Assembly (NCBI GenBank): GCA_028714315.1
Contig: JAQTMN010000002.1
Span: 1-64,000 of the forward strand
DNA from: Sulfuricella sp.
GTDB lineage: Bacteria > Pseudomonadota > Gammaproteobacteria > Burkholderiales > Sulfuricellaceae
Reading direction: 5' to 3'
DNA: 64,000 nucleotides
In this document: in pieces, positions 19,183 through 27,658 of the stretch
How the letters are laid out: each line of letters opens with the position of its first letter
Numbering within the stretch: position 1 is the stretch's first letter
The notes under the pieces: generated by a model
What the model saw: the letters and a program-made list of their open reading frames with translations, nothing else
The model's database searches: none
Told to the model about the DNA's origin: nothing
Translations under genes and position numbers: made by a program

Positions 19183-20726
19183 TGGGAACCCCGCCGGCGG
19201 ACGGCGATTACCTGACCGACCTCGAATACACCGGCCACTTCTACCCGTTCCTGGCGCCGGCGCGGCTGGCCTACGCCGCCGCCATCAACGGCCATCGGGC
19301 GCCGTCGCTGGAGCGCTTCACCTGGTGCGAGCTGGGCTGCGGCAAAGGCATCACCGCGCTGCTCCTGGCCGCGCTCCATCCCGGCGGCGAATTCATCGCC
19401 TGCGACCTCAACCCGCACCATATCGAATACGGCGAATCGCTGCGCCGCGCCGCCGGGGTGGAAAATCTCCGGTTCCACGCCAAAAGCATCGGACAAATGC
19501 TGGACGACGACCTGCCGCCCTGCGACTTCATCGTCATGCATGGGCTGTACAGCTGGGTGCCCGCGCCGGTCAGGGACGAGATCCACGCCTTCCTGCGCCG
19601 GTTCCTCAAGCCCGGCGGGCTGGTCCTGGCGAGCTACAACGCGCTGCCCGGCTGGGCGCCGTTGCAGCCCCTGCGCCAGATGATGCGCACGCTCGCTGCG
19701 GCCCAATCGGGCGATTCGGCGCAAAAAGTCCGCGGCGCGTTCGACCGGCTCAAGCGGCTGGCGGAAGGCGGCGCCGGCTATTTTCGGGACGTGCCGGCGG
19801 CGGCTGCGCACCTGGACGAAATGGCACAGCGGGACGTTCGCTACCTGGCCCATGAATATCTCACGCCTTGCAATACGCCGTTCCACTTCGCCGAAGTGGC
19901 GCAGGCGATGGCCGGGGCGGGCCTCGCATATGCCGGCAGCGCGACGCCCCGGCACAACTACCTCGAGCTGATGGCCCCGCCCGAATTCGACGGCCTGCTG
20001 GCGGCGGCCGGCTCGCGGGTGGAACTCGAAACGCTGCGGGATTTCCTCGTCAACACGCGCTTTCGGCGCGACATTTACATTGCCGCGCCGGCCGCGGACG
20101 GCGCGGCGCCGGACCTGTCGGGGCTTGCCTTCTGCCTGACCGGTGTGCCCGGCCGGCTGCCGCTCAAGGCCGGCGACGAGAGCCCCGTTCTCTTCGACAT
20201 CGAGCCCGAAGCCCAGGCCGTGGCAGCCATTCATGCCCTGCTGGAACGCGGGCCGGCCAGCGCCCTCCAGATCCATCATGCGGCCGGCAAGGCGACGGCA
20301 GAAGAATCGTCGGTCCTGATCCAGAAACTGGTGGTGGCCGGCCATCTCGATCCCTGCCCGCCCGCGGCGCCGGCAGTGGGCTGGCCGCGGGTCAATGCCA
20401 TCCTGGTGGAAACCGCGCTACGGGAACGCCTGCCGAACATCCCCCTTGCCTGCCCTGGCATGGGCAACGCCGTTTACACCGAAACCCTGCATGCCGCCGC
20501 CGTCGAGGCGGCGCTCGCCCATGCCGATCCCGCTACGGCGGCCGAACAGGTCCTAGCCCGGCTGCGGAACCTGGGGCACGCGGTGCAGCGGGCGTCGGCA
20601 TCGGGCGCCTCGGAGGCGGTGGATCAGGGCGAAATCGCGGACTACGTCACGGACCTCTGGCATGTCCTGCGCAATGTCCCCAGCGACGGTGCGCAGCTCA
20701 TGCGTCTGTATGGGTTCATGTCGTGA
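19176..20726 (+). CDS. SAM-dependent methyltransferase with methyltransferase-regulatory domain (PF10119-like)
   Basis: ELGCGKGITALLLAA, FHAKSIGQ, DFIVMHGLYSWVPAPVRDEI; overlaps the end of the TonB receptor gene. Confidence 0.83.
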   Translation: MVMGTPPADGDYLTDLEYTGHFYPFLAPARLAYAAAINGHRAPSLERFTWCELGCGKGITALLLAALHPGGEFIACDLNPHHIEYGESLRRAAGVENLRFHAKSIGQMLDDDLPPCDFIVMHGLYSWVPAPVRDEIHAFLRRFLKPGGLVLASYNALPGWAPLQPLRQMMRTLAAAQSGDSAQKVRGAFDRLKRLAEGGAGYFRDVPAAAAHLDEMAQRDVRYLAHEYLTPCNTPFHFAEVAQAMAGAGLAYAGSATPRHNYLELMAPPEFDGLLAAAGSRVELETLRDFLVNTRFRRDIYIAAPAADGAAPDLSGLAFCLTGVPGRLPLKAGDESPVLFDIEPEAQAVAAIHALLERGPASALQIHHAAGKATAEESSVLIQKLVVAGHLDPCPPAAPAVGWPRVNAILVETALRERLPNIPLACPGMGNAVYTETLHAAAVEAALAHADPATAAEQVLARLRNLGHAVQRASASGASEAVDQGEIADYVTDLWHVLRNVPSDGAQLMRLYGFMS

Positions 20727-20786
20727 ACCTGAAAAAAGCAGTCAACCGTAAAGGAACGCTAATGAATTCCAAAACCCGCGGAAACG

Positions 20787-20842
20787 TAGGAGCGTCCTCC
20801 CGGCCGCGATGCGGTATTCGCGGCCGGGAGGACGCTCCTACA
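20787..20842. repeat. Perfect long inverted repeat (gtaggagcgtcctcccggccgcgaa family)
   Basis: gtaggagcgtcctcccggccgcga..tcgcggccgggaggacgctcctac; related copy at 44506-44562. Confidence 0.85.
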
Positions 20843-20880
20843 TTGCGGCTAATCAGGAATTTTTTCGAAGACGGAAACCC

Positions 20881-21651
20881 ATGAAACTCAATCTCAAAGC
20901 CCGCGACTGGCACAACTGGGTATCGGTCATCCTGGTCGTCCCCATGCTGCTGGTGGGAATGACCGCGCTGTTCCTCGCCCACAAGAAGGCGCTGGGGCTT
21001 GGTGAAATCGACATCACCGGCGCCGCCGGCTGGCTGCCGGGCTATGGCCAGACGCCCGTGAAGCAGCCCAAAGCAGAAGTGCGCGCCAGCCTGGCGCTGC
21101 CCGACGGCAGCCGGTGGATCGGCACCCAGAACGGCCTTTACCGGGTCGCCGATGGCGCTTCGAGCGCGGCCGTTGAGCTGGGACAAACCCAGGTCAATGC
21201 CCTGGTAGCCGCCCCTTGGGGCATCGTCGCGGCGGCCAAAAACGGCGTCTGGGTGCTGGGGCGAGACGGCTGGCGCAAAGCCCGCCCGGGCGAAGCCTGG
21301 AACGCCAGCCTCGAACCCGACGGCGGCGTGGCGGTGGCGATCAAGGACCAGGGACTGGTGGTGAGCCGCAACGGCGCCAAGTGGCAACCCGAGGCCAGCG
21401 TGCGGCAAGCGCTGGCGCACCTGTCCGCGGAAACAAAAGGCGCCGAGCGCGTCACCCTGGGCAGGCTGGTGATGGACCTGCACACCGGCAAGGCGCTCTT
21501 CGGCAAGGCGGCGGAATGGATCTGGATCGACCTGCTCGGCGCGACTTGGGTCTTTCTCGGTTTCACCGGCCTTTATCTGTGGTGGCGCAGCCAGGCCAAA
21601 CGCCGCGATGCGGCGCGGGGACGATTGATGGCGGAGGCGGCCCATGGCTGA
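20881..21651 (+). CDS. PepSY-associated TM domain protein
   Basis: N-terminal DWHNWVSVILVVPMLLVGMTALFLAHKK, C-terminal FTGLYLWWRSQAKRR; between TonB receptor and TonB-ExbBD genes. Confidence 0.75.
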   Translation: MKLNLKARDWHNWVSVILVVPMLLVGMTALFLAHKKALGLGEIDITGAAGWLPGYGQTPVKQPKAEVRASLALPDGSRWIGTQNGLYRVADGASSAAVELGQTQVNALVAAPWGIVAAAKNGVWVLGRDGWRKARPGEAWNASLEPDGGVAVAIKDQGLVVSRNGAKWQPEASVRQALAHLSAETKGAERVTLGRLVMDLHTGKALFGKAAEWIWIDLLGATWVFLGFTGLYLWWRSQAKRRDAARGRLMAEAAHG

Positions 21652-21790
21652 ATTCCTGACTCCATTCCTTGCCGGGCTGTCCGTGTTCGCCCTGCTGGCG
21701 GCCTGCGGCGTGTTCTGCCATGGCCTGTTCGCCCGCGCCCAGATGGCGCGTTTCCGGCGTGCAGCGCCCGATAAAACAGAGTTAACGTGA
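21644..21790 (+). CDS. Small single-TM hypothetical protein (48 aa)
   Basis: MAEFLTPFLAGLSVFALLAACGVFCHGLFARAQMARFRRAAPDKTELT; overlaps preceding gene. Confidence 0.55.
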   Translation: MAEFLTPFLAGLSVFALLAACGVFCHGLFARAQMARFRRAAPDKTELT

Positions 21791-22036
21791 AACTCGCGAA
21801 ACAGGATGCGATCTGTGGGTCGGGCTTTCTCGCCCGTGCGGGCAGCAGCCCTCACCCTAACCCTCTCCCGCCTGCGGGAGAGGGAACGATTGCCCTCTCT
21901 CCCTCTGGGAGAGAGTTGGAGAGAGGGTTGGCTGCCGCTCGCGGCGGGGACACTCCTTGCGGGGGCGGCCTGACTGTATGGCCGAAGCCGTACCCACAAC
22001 GGACGCTGTTTCATGCTTCGGGGACGACGATTCGCC

Positions 22037-22711
22037 ATGACCGCTAACACGCATACGCAAACCTACGCCAACGGGCCGCCTATTTCTCTGGCCGGCTTGC
22101 TGGGCATCGTCGGGCTGCATATCGCCGCGGCCGCCGCGCTGCTATCCACGGACGGCGCCAGACGTCTGCCGCAGACCCCAGCGCTGATGGTGCGCCTCAT
22201 CCAGCCGTCGCCGACGCCGCCGACCACCAGGCAGCCGGCCAAACCGCCGGCTCAGCCGAGAAGACACGAACCCGTTCCCGAGCCGCGGCCGCCAGTGCAA
22301 ACCACCTCGTCCGCCGCCCCCGCCGAGGCGGTCGAGATGCCCGTCGCCAAGGCGGCGCCGTCCGCGCCCGAGCTATCCGCCGCCAGGCCGATGCGGCCCT
22401 CGGCTGCGGAACACCCCGCACCAGCCGTGACGGAGCCCAGTTTTAACGCGGATTACCTGCTCAATCCGGCGCCGGTTTACCCGGCCATGTCGCGGCGTCT
22501 GGGCGAATCGGGGAAAACCCTGCTGCGGGTTTTCGTCGAGCCCGACGGCAGGCCAAGCCAGATCGAGATCAAGGCCGGCAGCGGTTTCGCCCGGCTCGAC
22601 CAGGCGGCGGCGGATGCCGTCCGGCGCTGGAAGTTCGTGCCGGCCCGCCACGGCGACGACGCCATCGGCATGTGGGTGCTGGTTCCCATTGTGTTCAATT
22701 TGAGAGGCTGA
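22037..22711 (+). CDS. tonB: Energy transducer TonB
   Basis: N-terminal TM, Pro-rich spacer, C-terminal YLLNPAPVYPAMSRRLGESGKTLLRVFVEPDGRPSQIEIKAGSGFARLDQAAADAVRRWKFVPAR. Confidence 0.95.
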   Translation: MTANTHTQTYANGPPISLAGLLGIVGLHIAAAAALLSTDGARRLPQTPALMVRLIQPSPTPPTTRQPAKPPAQPRRHEPVPEPRPPVQTTSSAAPAEAVEMPVAKAAPSAPELSAARPMRPSAAEHPAPAVTEPSFNADYLLNPAPVYPAMSRRLGESGKTLLRVFVEPDGRPSQIEIKAGSGFARLDQAAADAVRRWKFVPARHGDDAIGMWVLVPIVFNLRG

Positions 22712-22712
22712 T

Positions 22713-23519
22713 ATGGAACAAACGCTGGGCTTCGCCCATTTCCTGACGCACGCCGACGGCGTGGCCCGCTTCATCCTGGGCGTGATGCTGATCATGTCCG
22801 CCGGCACCTGGTACCTGATCGCCACCAAAGGCGCGCACCTGTTCCGCATGCGCCGGAAAAGCCGGTCCTTCCTCGACGCCTTCTGGGAAGCTTCCAACCT
22901 CGAAGCCGTCGCCGGGCGCATCCGCGAAACCGGCGCCACCGACCCGTTTTCGCACCTGCTGCACCACGGCTTCACCGCCATCGAGCAGCACGGCCGCTGC
23001 AAGAACGGCTGCGAATGCCCGCCCAGCCTGATCGACTCCGGCACGCCGGAGGAATGGCTGAGCCGGGCGCTGAAGCGCGCCATCGAAGAAGACAAGTCCC
23101 AGCTCGAATTCGGCCAGACCTTCCTCGCCACCGTGGCGTCGTCCGCGCCCTTCGTCGGGCTGTTCGGCACGGTCTGGGGCATCTACCACGCGCTGATCGC
23201 CATCGGGACTTCCGGCCAGGGCACGCTGGACAAGGTCGCCGGCCCGGTGGGCGAAGCGCTCGTCATGACCGGCATCGGCCTGGCCGTCGCCATCCCTGCC
23301 GCCATCGGCTACAACACCTTCGCCCGCGCCAACCGCAACACGCTGTCGCGGCTCAATTCTTTCGCCTACGACGTGTTCGTGTTCCTGGCGACCGGCATCA
23401 AGGCCTCGCCGATGCTGACCGACGCCCGCGCCACCAGCGAAAAAGTCATCGCCATGGCGCGGGCGCAGGGCATGGGCAGCGACGTCGCGCCGGTCCATCC
23501 CGGCCTGGCGGTCCGATAA
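22713..23519 (+). CDS. exbB: MotA/TolQ/ExbB proton channel family protein
   Basis: FLATVASSAPFVGLFGTVWGIYHALIAIG, VGEALVMTGIGLAVAIPAAIGYN. Confidence 0.95.
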   Translation: MEQTLGFAHFLTHADGVARFILGVMLIMSAGTWYLIATKGAHLFRMRRKSRSFLDAFWEASNLEAVAGRIRETGATDPFSHLLHHGFTAIEQHGRCKNGCECPPSLIDSGTPEEWLSRALKRAIEEDKSQLEFGQTFLATVASSAPFVGLFGTVWGIYHALIAIGTSGQGTLDKVAGPVGEALVMTGIGLAVAIPAAIGYNTFARANRNTLSRLNSFAYDVFVFLATGIKASPMLTDARATSEKVIAMARAQGMGSDVAPVHPGLAVR

Positions 23520-23530
23520 ATCAATCGCCT

Positions 23531-23577
23531 GTGGGTCAGGCTTCAGCCTGACTGTTCGGCTGAAGCCGTACCCACAA
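23531..23577. repeat. Dispersed double-hairpin repeat (gtgggtcaggcttcagcctgac family)
   Basis: Self-complementary; related copies at 6976-7042, 7795-7843 and 37745-37793. Confidence 0.8.
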
Positions 23578-23621
23578 ACCTTCGCGGTTAGCGAATTGAT
23601 TTTTACATAAAGGAAAAAAAC

Positions 23622-24035
23622 ATGGCCTTCGCAAGCATGGAAAGCAGCGACGACAACGAGCCGCTCGCCGAAATCAACATGGTGCCGCTGATCGACGTGA
23701 TGCTGGTGCTTTTGATCATCTTCATGGTCGCGGCGCCGCTGTTGACCCACGCCGTCAAGGTGGATTTGCCCAAAGCCTCCTCGGCGCCCAACCTGGCCAA
23801 GCCCGACAGCGTGCAACTCGCCATCAACGGCGGCGGCCTGACTTTCTGGAACGGCGAACAAGTCGCGCCCGCGCAATTCGCGGCGCGCCTCGCCGCAGCC
23901 GCCGCCACACAGCCCCAGCCGGAACTTCACATTTCCGCCGCCCGCACCACGCCCTACGAAAAAGTCGCGCAAGTGATGTCCGAAGCGGCCAGGGCTGGAC
24001 TGGTGCGGATCGGATTCGTGACCGATCCGGGTTAA
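23622..24035 (+). CDS. exbD: Biopolymer transporter ExbD
   Basis: PLAEINMVPLIDVMLVLLIIFMVAAPLLTHAVKVDLPKA. Confidence 0.95.
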   Translation: MAFASMESSDDNEPLAEINMVPLIDVMLVLLIIFMVAAPLLTHAVKVDLPKASSAPNLAKPDSVQLAINGGGLTFWNGEQVAPAQFAARLAAAAATQPQPELHISAARTTPYEKVAQVMSEAARAGLVRIGFVTDPG

Positions 24036-24055
24036 CTGCGTTTTATCCTAAAAAA

Positions 24056-24207
24056 AAGTTAACCACGGAGAGCACGGAGGTCACGGAGAAAAACAAGATA
24101 TTGCTAGCGCTTACGTTTCACTCATTGGGTAAGCGCTCGATCTTTCCCGAAAGCTTTGGTTTTACTCCGTGTTCTCCGTGCTCTCCGTGGTTCAAATGAG
24201 TTTATAG
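24056..24207 (-). repeat. Dispersed inverted-repeat element, copy B (reverse orientation, cacggag subtype)
   Basis: gttaaccacggagagcacggaggtcacggag ... ctccgtgttctccgtgctctccgtggttcaaatgag. Confidence 0.85.
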
Positions 24208-24249
24208 GGCTGACTTTTCTCCGTGACTTCCGTAATCGACCGCTTATCG

Positions 24250-24272
24250 CAAATGAGAATGCTTTACATTTG
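24250..24272. promoter_or_regulatory. Putative Fur-type operator
   Basis: CAAATGagaatgctttaCATTTG; perfect 6-bp arms and TGAGAATG core. Confidence 0.45.
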
Positions 24273-24468
24273 CAACGCAGCACGGTAGAATTCGCCCATC
24301 TACTGAATCGCTCCATGGCGATTTCGCCAGCCATCCAGTCTTCGAACCAGACAGCCAGCCGGGATAACGACGGATAAACCGTCCCACTGAGCTGGCAGGA
24401 AAGAAGATCGCTTCCCCTGCCTCGTAAATGCCACACGCCCGCCCCGCGGGCGATAACGAGGAATTCGT

Positions 24469-24870
24469 ATGTCCGAATCCGAAACGACAAGCCGCGGAGC
24501 CGCCGACTGCGGCCCGACCGCCGAATGCGGGCAGACCCAGTGCTCCGGTTTCCGTCGCGCGCCGGAAAAAACCATGCGCAATCAGGATGTGCTCAGCCGC
24601 TTTGTCCGGCTTTACGAAGACGTCTTCGCTCACGACGGCTTCGGCGAAATCCGGGTGGAAGTAAAAATCCTGCGCAAAGGCCAGAAGGAAATCATCATCC
24701 ATTGCGGCAAACAATACCGCTTCGTGGTGGACTCCTCGGATCGCCAGCCGCTGCGCTGGGGAATCTGGCGGGTCGAGGGCAATGCGCCGGACCAAGCGTC
24801 CGGCCCGGAAGCATCGCGAGCCTCGCCTTCGCCGGCAATCCCGAAAAGAATCAACCTGGAAAGAAGTTAG
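24469..24870 (+). CDS. Hypothetical protein with Cys-containing N-terminus
   Basis: MSESETTSRGAADCGPTAECGQTQCSGFRR..LSRFVRLYEDVFAHDGFGEIRVEVKILRKGQKEIIIHCGKQYRFVV. Confidence 0.6.
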   Translation: MSESETTSRGAADCGPTAECGQTQCSGFRRAPEKTMRNQDVLSRFVRLYEDVFAHDGFGEIRVEVKILRKGQKEIIIHCGKQYRFVVDSSDRQPLRWGIWRVEGNAPDQASGPEASRASPSPAIPKRINLERS

Positions 24871-25097
24871 GCGCGCAGCCGGATGGAATGAAATGGAATC
24901 CGGGGAATCCCTGGATTGCGCTGCGCTCCATCCAGGCTACGCGCTTTCAGATAGGGATTTTTGGAATTAACCGCGCCGACGGCGCACAGACCGGGGAGGG
25001 CCCGGCTGGAAGCACTTGCAGCGAAACGGCACCCGATCGGCCTTGGCGGCGACGGGATCGAGCCAAACAACCCTTCAACTTAATTTAGGAACCGATA

Positions 25098-26018
25098 ATG
25101 AATCTGATCAAACTGATGTCCCTTTCCCGCAAAGACCAGAGCGAGCTGGTGGCCTCCATCGACCCGGCGCAAGTCAAGAGCCGCGGTCTCAAGCGCCGCT
25201 TTGAAAAAGTACGCAACAAACAGGGCGGCTTCACGCTGCTCGAACTGCTGGTCGTGGTTGCCATCCTCGCCGCCATCGCCGGTACCGCCACCATCATGCT
25301 GCAGGACACCGACCGCAAGGGCGCGGCAGCGGCCCACGTGGCGATGATGGACGAGCTGTCCAAGGGCATCCAGACCTTCCGCGTGCTCAACGGCGGCAAC
25401 TATCCCAACAACTGGGATTCGCTGATGCAAAACGCCACCAACGTCATGACCGGCGCCACCCCGTCGGCCGTCCTCAACAGCGCCCTGGCGGGCAACCTGA
25501 CTGCGGGCGCCCTGACCGCGGGCGACGTGGCGGCGCTCAGCAATGTCGGCATCACCACCGCCCGCGTCATCGATCCGGCGGCGCAGGGCGGCACCCTGTG
25601 CGACAGCGCCAACATCAAGGGGCTGATCGCCGACAAGACCAACAACGTCACCGCGCAGAACATCTTCCGTCCGGCAACGGCCAACGGCTGCGGCTATGCC
25701 GCCGACGCCACGATGGCCGCCGGCGACGCGGTGATGACCTGGAGCGGCGACAACCAGCGCGTCAATGCCGCGGCCGGGGAAAAACTGGTGGCCTTCGGCG
25801 TCGGCCCGGATTCGTCGCTGTTCAACCCCTCCACCATCGGCGCCCTGTCCAACGTGCCGGTTTACCGCCACGTCGCGAACGACGAGTACAACCGCTTCGT
25901 GGTGTTGTGGAACACCTCCACCGCCGGCGGCCAGGCCACTTTCCAGGCCATTGTCGATGGCGCGGGCGACACCAAGGACGAGGAACTGGGTGAAGTGGAC
26001 AACGTCCGCCGCACTTAA
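25098..26018 (+). CDS. Type II secretion/type IV pilus-like prepilin with a long leader
   Basis: Prepilin motif QGG^FTLLELLVVVAILAAIAGTATIML preceded by a ~44-aa leader. Confidence 0.88.
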   Translation: MNLIKLMSLSRKDQSELVASIDPAQVKSRGLKRRFEKVRNKQGGFTLLELLVVVAILAAIAGTATIMLQDTDRKGAAAAHVAMMDELSKGIQTFRVLNGGNYPNNWDSLMQNATNVMTGATPSAVLNSALAGNLTAGALTAGDVAALSNVGITTARVIDPAAQGGTLCDSANIKGLIADKTNNVTAQNIFRPATANGCGYAADATMAAGDAVMTWSGDNQRVNAAAGEKLVAFGVGPDSSLFNPSTIGALSNVPVYRHVANDEYNRFVVLWNTSTAGGQATFQAIVDGAGDTKDEELGEVDNVRRT

Positions 26019-26117
26019 TCGCGTCACATGAAACCGGGGGCGATTTCGCCTTCCGGTCTTGCACGGGGAAGCCCGGCCATCCCGGCTTCCCCCATTTCCT
26101 ACCGAATTCCATCGCTG

Positions 26118-27005
26118 ATGAAACCATACCAGATCCAGGCAGGCGGACTGCGCGATCACGGCTTCACCCTGGTCGAACTGCTTGTCGTCACCGGCATTCT
26201 CGCCACCCTGGCCTATCTCGCCTGGGGCGGGCAGACCGGCGTGCAGAGCCGCGCCGAGGACCAGATCGCGCGCAGCGAGATCCTGCGCCTGGCCGACGCC
26301 CTGCGCCGCTTCCGCGCGGATACCGGCTATTACCCCGGACAGGGGCCTTTCGCCCTGGCCGCGCCCGGCACCACCGAAACCGGCGGCAACTGCGCGCCGG
26401 TCGGCGGCGTGCTGCGCTCCTGGACGCTGCCGGCCGTGGATGCCGACCGCGACGACTGGTTCGATTCCCCGATCAATCTCGCCCTGCTGTTCGAGCGGCC
26501 CGCGCTGTGCGGCAATCATCCGCAAGCCTATCTGGCGGCGTGGAACCCGGACACCCGCCGCGGCTGGAACGGCCCCTATCTGGACCGCTCCGCCCGCGCC
26601 TGGACCGATCACGGCGCCAATTTCAACCTCGCCGACGGCAGCGGCGACCCGCTGAGCGGAAGCAAGATCGACGACATCCCGGCCTTCGGCGTGGGGCCGG
26701 GGGCCTTCCCCGCCGCCGCAGGCTGGAATCGCTGCACCGACCCGGAAAACCCGGCCAACGCCTGCATGTTGGGGTGGCGCACGGTGAACCGCGGCGAAGC
26801 CGGCTACGACGCCGCCCGCCACGAGCTCACGCTGCACGCCCGGCCTTTCCCGGTGTTCGGCCTCGCCGCCGGCGATGCGCCGCGCGTGACGTACTGGGGC
26901 GCGGACGGACGCTACGGCGGCCGCAACGCCGCCGACCCGTGCCGCCCGAACGGCGGCAATCCGGACGGCGCCGACGATCTGGTCCTGTGCCTGGAAGGAA
27001 ACTGA
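26118..27005 (+). CDS. Prepilin-type protein
   Basis: GLRDHG^FTLVELLVVTGILATLAYLAWGG. Confidence 0.87.
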   Translation: MKPYQIQAGGLRDHGFTLVELLVVTGILATLAYLAWGGQTGVQSRAEDQIARSEILRLADALRRFRADTGYYPGQGPFALAAPGTTETGGNCAPVGGVLRSWTLPAVDADRDDWFDSPINLALLFERPALCGNHPQAYLAAWNPDTRRGWNGPYLDRSARAWTDHGANFNLADGSGDPLSGSKIDDIPAFGVGPGAFPAAAGWNRCTDPENPANACMLGWRTVNRGEAGYDAARHELTLHARPFPVFGLAAGDAPRVTYWGADGRYGGRNAADPCRPNGGNPDGADDLVLCLEGN

Positions 27006-27023
27006 ACATGAACCCGATAAACC

Positions 27024-27184
27024 TAAAAAAAGCAGTTAACCACGGAGAACACGGAGGCCACGGAGAAAAATCAGGACGTTGCGTAGAGCTTGCGTTTCGC
27101 CCATTGGGTGAATGCCGATATTCCTCAAATGCTTTGTTTTACTCCGTGTTCTCCCTGATCTCCGTGGCTCAAATGAGGTTTTCA
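27024..27184 (-). repeat. Dispersed inverted-repeat element, copy C (reverse orientation, cacggag subtype)
   Basis: gcagttaaccacggagaacacggaggccacggag ... ctccgtgttctccctgatctccgtggctcaaatgaggtttt. Confidence 0.85.
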
Positions 27185-27186
27185 GA

Positions 27187-27657
27187 ATGAAAAACCATTT
27201 CATCGCCGCGCTGATGTCGCTGGCCATGCTGTCGCCCGCGGCGCATTCCGAACCCGCCGGCGCCCCCGCCGCCGAAAGCGCGGCGGCCAAATTCAAGCAA
27301 GTCGAACTCGCGCAACTGGTGGCGAATTCGAAAACGGAAACCGCCGGGCAACGCATCATTTTCGCGCCTGTCGCCGTCAAATTCCGCGCCGTGCTGTCCG
27401 ATCTTCCCAAACAGCAGAAAGCCGACTACCTCAAGGCCGCGCTGGCGGCGATGCAGTTTTCCAGCCCGCCGCAGGTCAGGCATCGCATCGGCCTCGATTA
27501 CGGCAGCGAAAAGGCGCTGGCGGCCTACATCGAGGAGTCCGCCGCCGAACGCATGGCAAAAACGCTGAAGCCCGGCGACAGCCGCACCTTCTACGCCTAC
27601 CACGTCTACAACAACAACCGGGGGCCGGCCCTCCTGGTGGTTTCCTTCGGCGACTGA
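27187..27657 (+). CDS. Hypothetical periplasmic protein within the pseudopilus locus
   Basis: Signal peptide MKNHFIAALMSLAMLSPAAHSEP; ends 1-2 nt before the next prepilin gene. Confidence 0.65.
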   Translation: MKNHFIAALMSLAMLSPAAHSEPAGAPAAESAAAKFKQVELAQLVANSKTETAGQRIIFAPVAVKFRAVLSDLPKQQKADYLKAALAAMQFSSPPQVRHRIGLDYGSEKALAAYIEESAAERMAKTLKPGDSRTFYAYHVYNNNRGPALLVVSFGD

Positions 27658-27658
27658 G

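Noticed and set aside
20787-20842. CRISPR-like repeat
   Set aside because: Single long palindrome, no regularly spaced direct repeats or cas genes
21815-22045. Possible short gene upstream of tonB
   Set aside because: Sequence is composed of intergenic repeats (ctctcccgcctgcgggagaggg, gtgggtcgggcttt.. and ttcatgcttcggggacgacgattcgccatgaccg)
24290-24468. Possible cobalamin-type riboswitch (cccactgagctggcaggaaag)
   Set aside because: Only loose similarity to the B12-box; order and spacing of conserved elements do not match and no B12 gene follows
25080-26837. 585-aa minus-strand ORF
   Set aside because: Spans two well-supported prepilin genes on the opposite strand; no domain motifs
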